Shown piece after piece: positions 4,601 through 6,645 of a stretch of DNA of 6,645 nt (position 1 is its first letter; every line of letters starts with the position of its first letter). The translations under genes and the position numbers were made by a program. The stretch is taken from positions 1-6,645 of the forward strand of contig CALAUL010000076.1 of NCBI GenBank assembly GCA_937892255.1. The letters are read 5' to 3'. The stretch is from an uncultured Bacteroidales bacterium. GTDB taxonomy: Bacteria; Bacteroidota; Bacteroidia; Bacteroidales; Marinilabiliaceae. The notes under the pieces were generated by a model, which saw only the letters and a program-made list of their open reading frames with translations, had not been told where the DNA came from and searched no databases.

Positions 4601-6618
4601 TGGATAAACGAACTAAACTATTGTTTTTATCGATGTTCGTGAGCGTATATGCCATGGCGTCGGACACGAGCGTCAAGAACTCCGATGGAGTTGAAATTTG
4701 GTATGATTTTGACAGCAGCACCAAGACTGCAACAGTGACGTACAAGGGAGATTCTCACGACAGCTACAGCGAGTACACAGGAGACATTGTCATCCCGTCA
4801 ACGGTGACGTATGGTGGAGTGGAGTATAGCGTGACGTCGATAGGAGTTCATGCCTTCACTGACTGTTCCAATCTTACAAGCATAACACTTCCCAATAGCG
4901 TAACAAGTATAGGAGCTTTAGCTTTCTCCGGTGCCTCTAATCTAACAAAGATACAAGTTGCGGATGGTAATTTGAAGTACTCATCATCAGACGGAGTATT
5001 GTTTAACAAGGATAAAACAGCCTTAATACAATTTCCCCGAGGTAAAGATGCCACTGGTTATACAATACCCGAGAGTGTGGATACAATATATCAACGAGCA
5101 TTCATTTACTATGGTGAAACTCAAACCATCACTATACCCGAAGGTGTTACAACGATAGGATATGAGGCTTTCTATAATAGTTCATTTACAAAAATAGAAA
5201 TACCTGCGACTGTAACAGAGATAGGAGAAATGGCTTTCTCTTATTGTTATTTTCTTACAGGCATATACGTAGCAGCGGACAATGAAAAGTACACATCAAT
5301 TGATGGAGTATTGTTCAACAATGATAAGGACACATTAATAGCATATCCGGCAGGGAAAGATGCTACTTCGTATACTATTCCCGACGGAGTAACAGCGATA
5401 GTAGATAGTGATGTTTTCGCTAGTTGTGATTTTCTTACTAACATAACCCTACCCGAGAGTTTGATGTCGATACCAGGTTATACATTATCCTCTGCCTTTA
5501 ATCTAACAAAGATACAAGTTGCGGATGGTAATTTGAAGTACTCATCATCAGACGGAGTATTGTTTAACAAGGATAAAACAGCCTTAATACAATTTCCCCG
5601 AGGTAAAGATGCCACTGGTTATACAATACCCGAGAGTGTGGATACAATATATCAACAAGCATTCATTTACTATAGTGAAACTCAAACACCCATCACTATA
5701 CCCGAAGGTGTTACAACGATAGGATATGAAGCTTTTTTTAGCAGCTCATTTACAGAAATAAAATTACCTGCGACTGTAACAGAGATAGGCGATCATGCGT
5801 TCATTTGTTGTTCTTCTCTTACAGGCATATACGTAGCAGCGGACAATGAAAAGTACACATCAATTGATGGAGTATTGTTCAACAATGATAAGGACACATT
5901 AATAGCATATCCGGCAGGGAAAGTTGCCTTGTCATATACCATACCAAGCAGTGTGAAATATGTGAATGGGTATGCTTTCGAGGGATGTTTCAACCTTAAT
6001 TCTGTTTATGTTTTGGCTGAAACCCCTCCACAATTAGATTGGCTTTATATTCCTGAGAACATAACATTCTACGTGTCGTCAGAGTCGGTGGAAAAATACA
6101 AATCGGCAGAATTTTGGAAAGATTATGCCGACAAGATACAAGGAATAAATCTTTCTGTCATATCGTCTGAAGATGATTGGAAGGCTTTTAAAGACAATGG
6201 ATACTTTGAGGCTCTGTCGGGAGCTACAATAAATCTGAAAGATAATATTTCACTTTCGTCCGAATACGGAGAAGTAACACTTGGTTCGGGCGTTACGCTG
6301 AATGGCAATGGCCATACTATAACGTTGAATGGTTCATCTCTTTTTAGCTCTATAGGCATAGGTGCTACGGTGAAAAACCTTGTAGTTACAAATCCGGAGG
6401 GATCTGCAAACGGAAAAGAAGAGAACTTTGGAATATTTGCATGTGAGAACAACGGCACAATAGAGAGCTGTGCCGTGGAGATGTCAAACGCACAACTTGT
6501 GACAAACGTATCAACATCAACCGTAGGTTTGCTTGTCGGCAGAAACTCCGGCAATATCAACAACTGCTATGTTTTCTTGGGAACAAATGCGGTGAATTCA
6601 ACTTACAAATGCAATTGA
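4600..6618 (+). CDS. BspA-like leucine-rich-repeat secreted protein with GLUG-like C-terminus
   Basis: I place the start at ATG 4600 (672 residues) because a signal peptide begins there: Lys/Arg at 3-6, a hydrophobic core at 7-17, and a likely signal peptidase I site after AMA (residue 20). An in-frame ATG at 4564 or TTG at 4549 would put a charged stretch before it. The mature N-terminus has the typical BspA opening (YxG-IVIPSTV, then SVTSIG-AF). LRR_5-type repeats run to about residue 520 and include four DGVLFN-DK modules (near 118, 222, 305 and 410) arranged A-B-A'-B'. A cap containing SSESVEKYKSAEFWKDY closes the LRR region. A beta-rich segment follows, with GLUG-like repeats near 611 (GIFACENNGTIESC) and 643 (GLLVGRNSGNINNCY). 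BspA proteins bind host matrix or other bacteria at the cell surface; the ligand here is unknown. No lipobox Cys and no type IX sorting domain are visible, and the protein stops right after a GLUG-like unit, so C-terminal truncation is possible. Confidence 0.88.
   Translation: MDKRTKLLFLSMFVSVYAMASDTSVKNSDGVEIWYDFDSSTKTATVTYKGDSHDSYSEYTGDIVIPSTVTYGGVEYSVTSIGVHAFTDCSNLTSITLPNSVTSIGALAFSGASNLTKIQVADGNLKYSSSDGVLFNKDKTALIQFPRGKDATGYTIPESVDTIYQRAFIYYGETQTITIPEGVTTIGYEAFYNSSFTKIEIPATVTEIGEMAFSYCYFLTGIYVAADNEKYTSIDGVLFNNDKDTLIAYPAGKDATSYTIPDGVTAIVDSDVFASCDFLTNITLPESLMSIPGYTLSSAFNLTKIQVADGNLKYSSSDGVLFNKDKTALIQFPRGKDATGYTIPESVDTIYQQAFIYYSETQTPITIPEGVTTIGYEAFFSSSFTEIKLPATVTEIGDHAFICCSSLTGIYVAADNEKYTSIDGVLFNNDKDTLIAYPAGKVALSYTIPSSVKYVNGYAFEGCFNLNSVYVLAETPPQLDWLYIPENITFYVSSESVEKYKSAEFWKDYADKIQGINLSVISSEDDWKAFKDNGYFEALSGATINLKDNISLSSEYGEVTLGSGVTLNGNGHTITLNGSSLFSSIGIGATVKNLVVTNPEGSANGKEENFGIFACENNGTIESCAVEMSNAQLVTNVSTSTVGLLVGRNSGNINNCYVFLGTNAVNSTYKCN
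4933..5359 (+). repeat. Internal duplication, copy 1 (modules A-B)
   Basis: This 427-bp stretch of the BspA-like gene is repeated at 5494-5923. The copies are perfectly identical over 158 bp (4938-5095) and over 107 bp (5253-5359). Between those blocks my hand alignment finds most of about two dozen mismatches and one 3-bp difference. The step is 561 bp before the indel and 564 bp after it, so the reading frame is kept. It encodes two DGVLFN-type modules. Confidence 0.9.
5494..5923 (+). repeat. Internal duplication, copy 2 (modules A'-B')
   Basis: This is the second copy of the 427-430 bp duplication within the BspA-like gene. It carries one extra codon (TQTPIT against TQTIT) near 5690. Differences from copy 1 cluster at about 5730-5816, which encodes the LRR stretch around YEAFFSSSFTEIKLP through DHAFICCSS. 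After 5923 the copies diverge at the DNA level but remain recognisably related as protein. Confidence 0.9.
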
Positions 6619-6622
6619 ATTC
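6594..6622 (+). repeat. 8-bp inverted repeat over the stop codon of the BspA-like gene
   Basis: GAATTCAA (6594-6601) and TTGAATTC (6615-6622) form an 8-bp stem with a 13-nt loop; the TGA stop (6616-6618) lies in the second arm. The downstream sequence is AT-rich with no T-run, so a terminator role is uncertain. The sequence past the stop closes quickly in all three forward frames, and the window ends 27 bp after the stop. Confidence 0.35.
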
Positions 6623-6645
6623 TGATTAGTTAATAATAAATTAAA

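Noticed and set aside
6123..6563. 146-residue minus-strand open frame within the BspA-like gene
   Set aside because: It mirrors the repetitive Ser/Thr/Gly-rich coding strand. The plus strand has a signal peptide and clear repeat motifs, so the minus frame is not supported.

Overview
The window looks like a chromosomal segment from a member of the Bacteroidales (Bacteroidetes). The sequence is AT-rich. No gene start has a clear Shine-Dalgarno sequence, and the intergenic gaps carry boxes matching the Bacteroidetes -7 promoter consensus TAnnTTTG. The last gene is a BspA-type leucine-rich-repeat surface protein of the kind expanded in this order. The genus cannot be fixed from the sequence alone.

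Layout: positions 1-464 hold no convincing gene, but they contain three clusters of short repeats, each with an 11-bp period, plus several small inverted repeats. Positions 465-1839 form a two-gene minus-strand unit: a YfcE-type metallophosphoesterase (1318-1839) overlaps by 11 bp the start of a single-HKD phospholipase D-superfamily protein (465-1328) that most resembles the Nuc/Zucchini (PLD6-like) branch. A 60-bp divergent promoter region (1840-1899) separates this from a plus-strand unit: polyphosphate kinase ppk1 (1900-3951) and a SixA-type histidine phosphatase (3948-4436), joined by a 4-bp ATGA overlap. After a 163-bp AT-rich gap with a candidate promoter and a 10-bp inverted repeat ending at the start codon, a secreted BspA-like protein (4600-6618) follows. 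It has an internal duplication of about 430 bp and ends in GLUG-like repeats close to the window edge.

How they may work together: PPK1 makes and degrades inorganic polyphosphate, a phosphate and energy store linked to stress survival. The coupled SixA phosphatase is made from the same message, so a role in phosphate or phosphohistidine metabolism is plausible but unproven. The YfcE/PLD pair is two phosphodiesterase-fold enzymes of unknown substrate. The BspA-like gene appears to be an independent accessory locus for surface interaction. I see no CRISPR array, tRNA, rRNA, transposase or integrase. The least explained parts are the 11-bp-periodic repeats at the left end and the mosaic duplication within the BspA-like gene.
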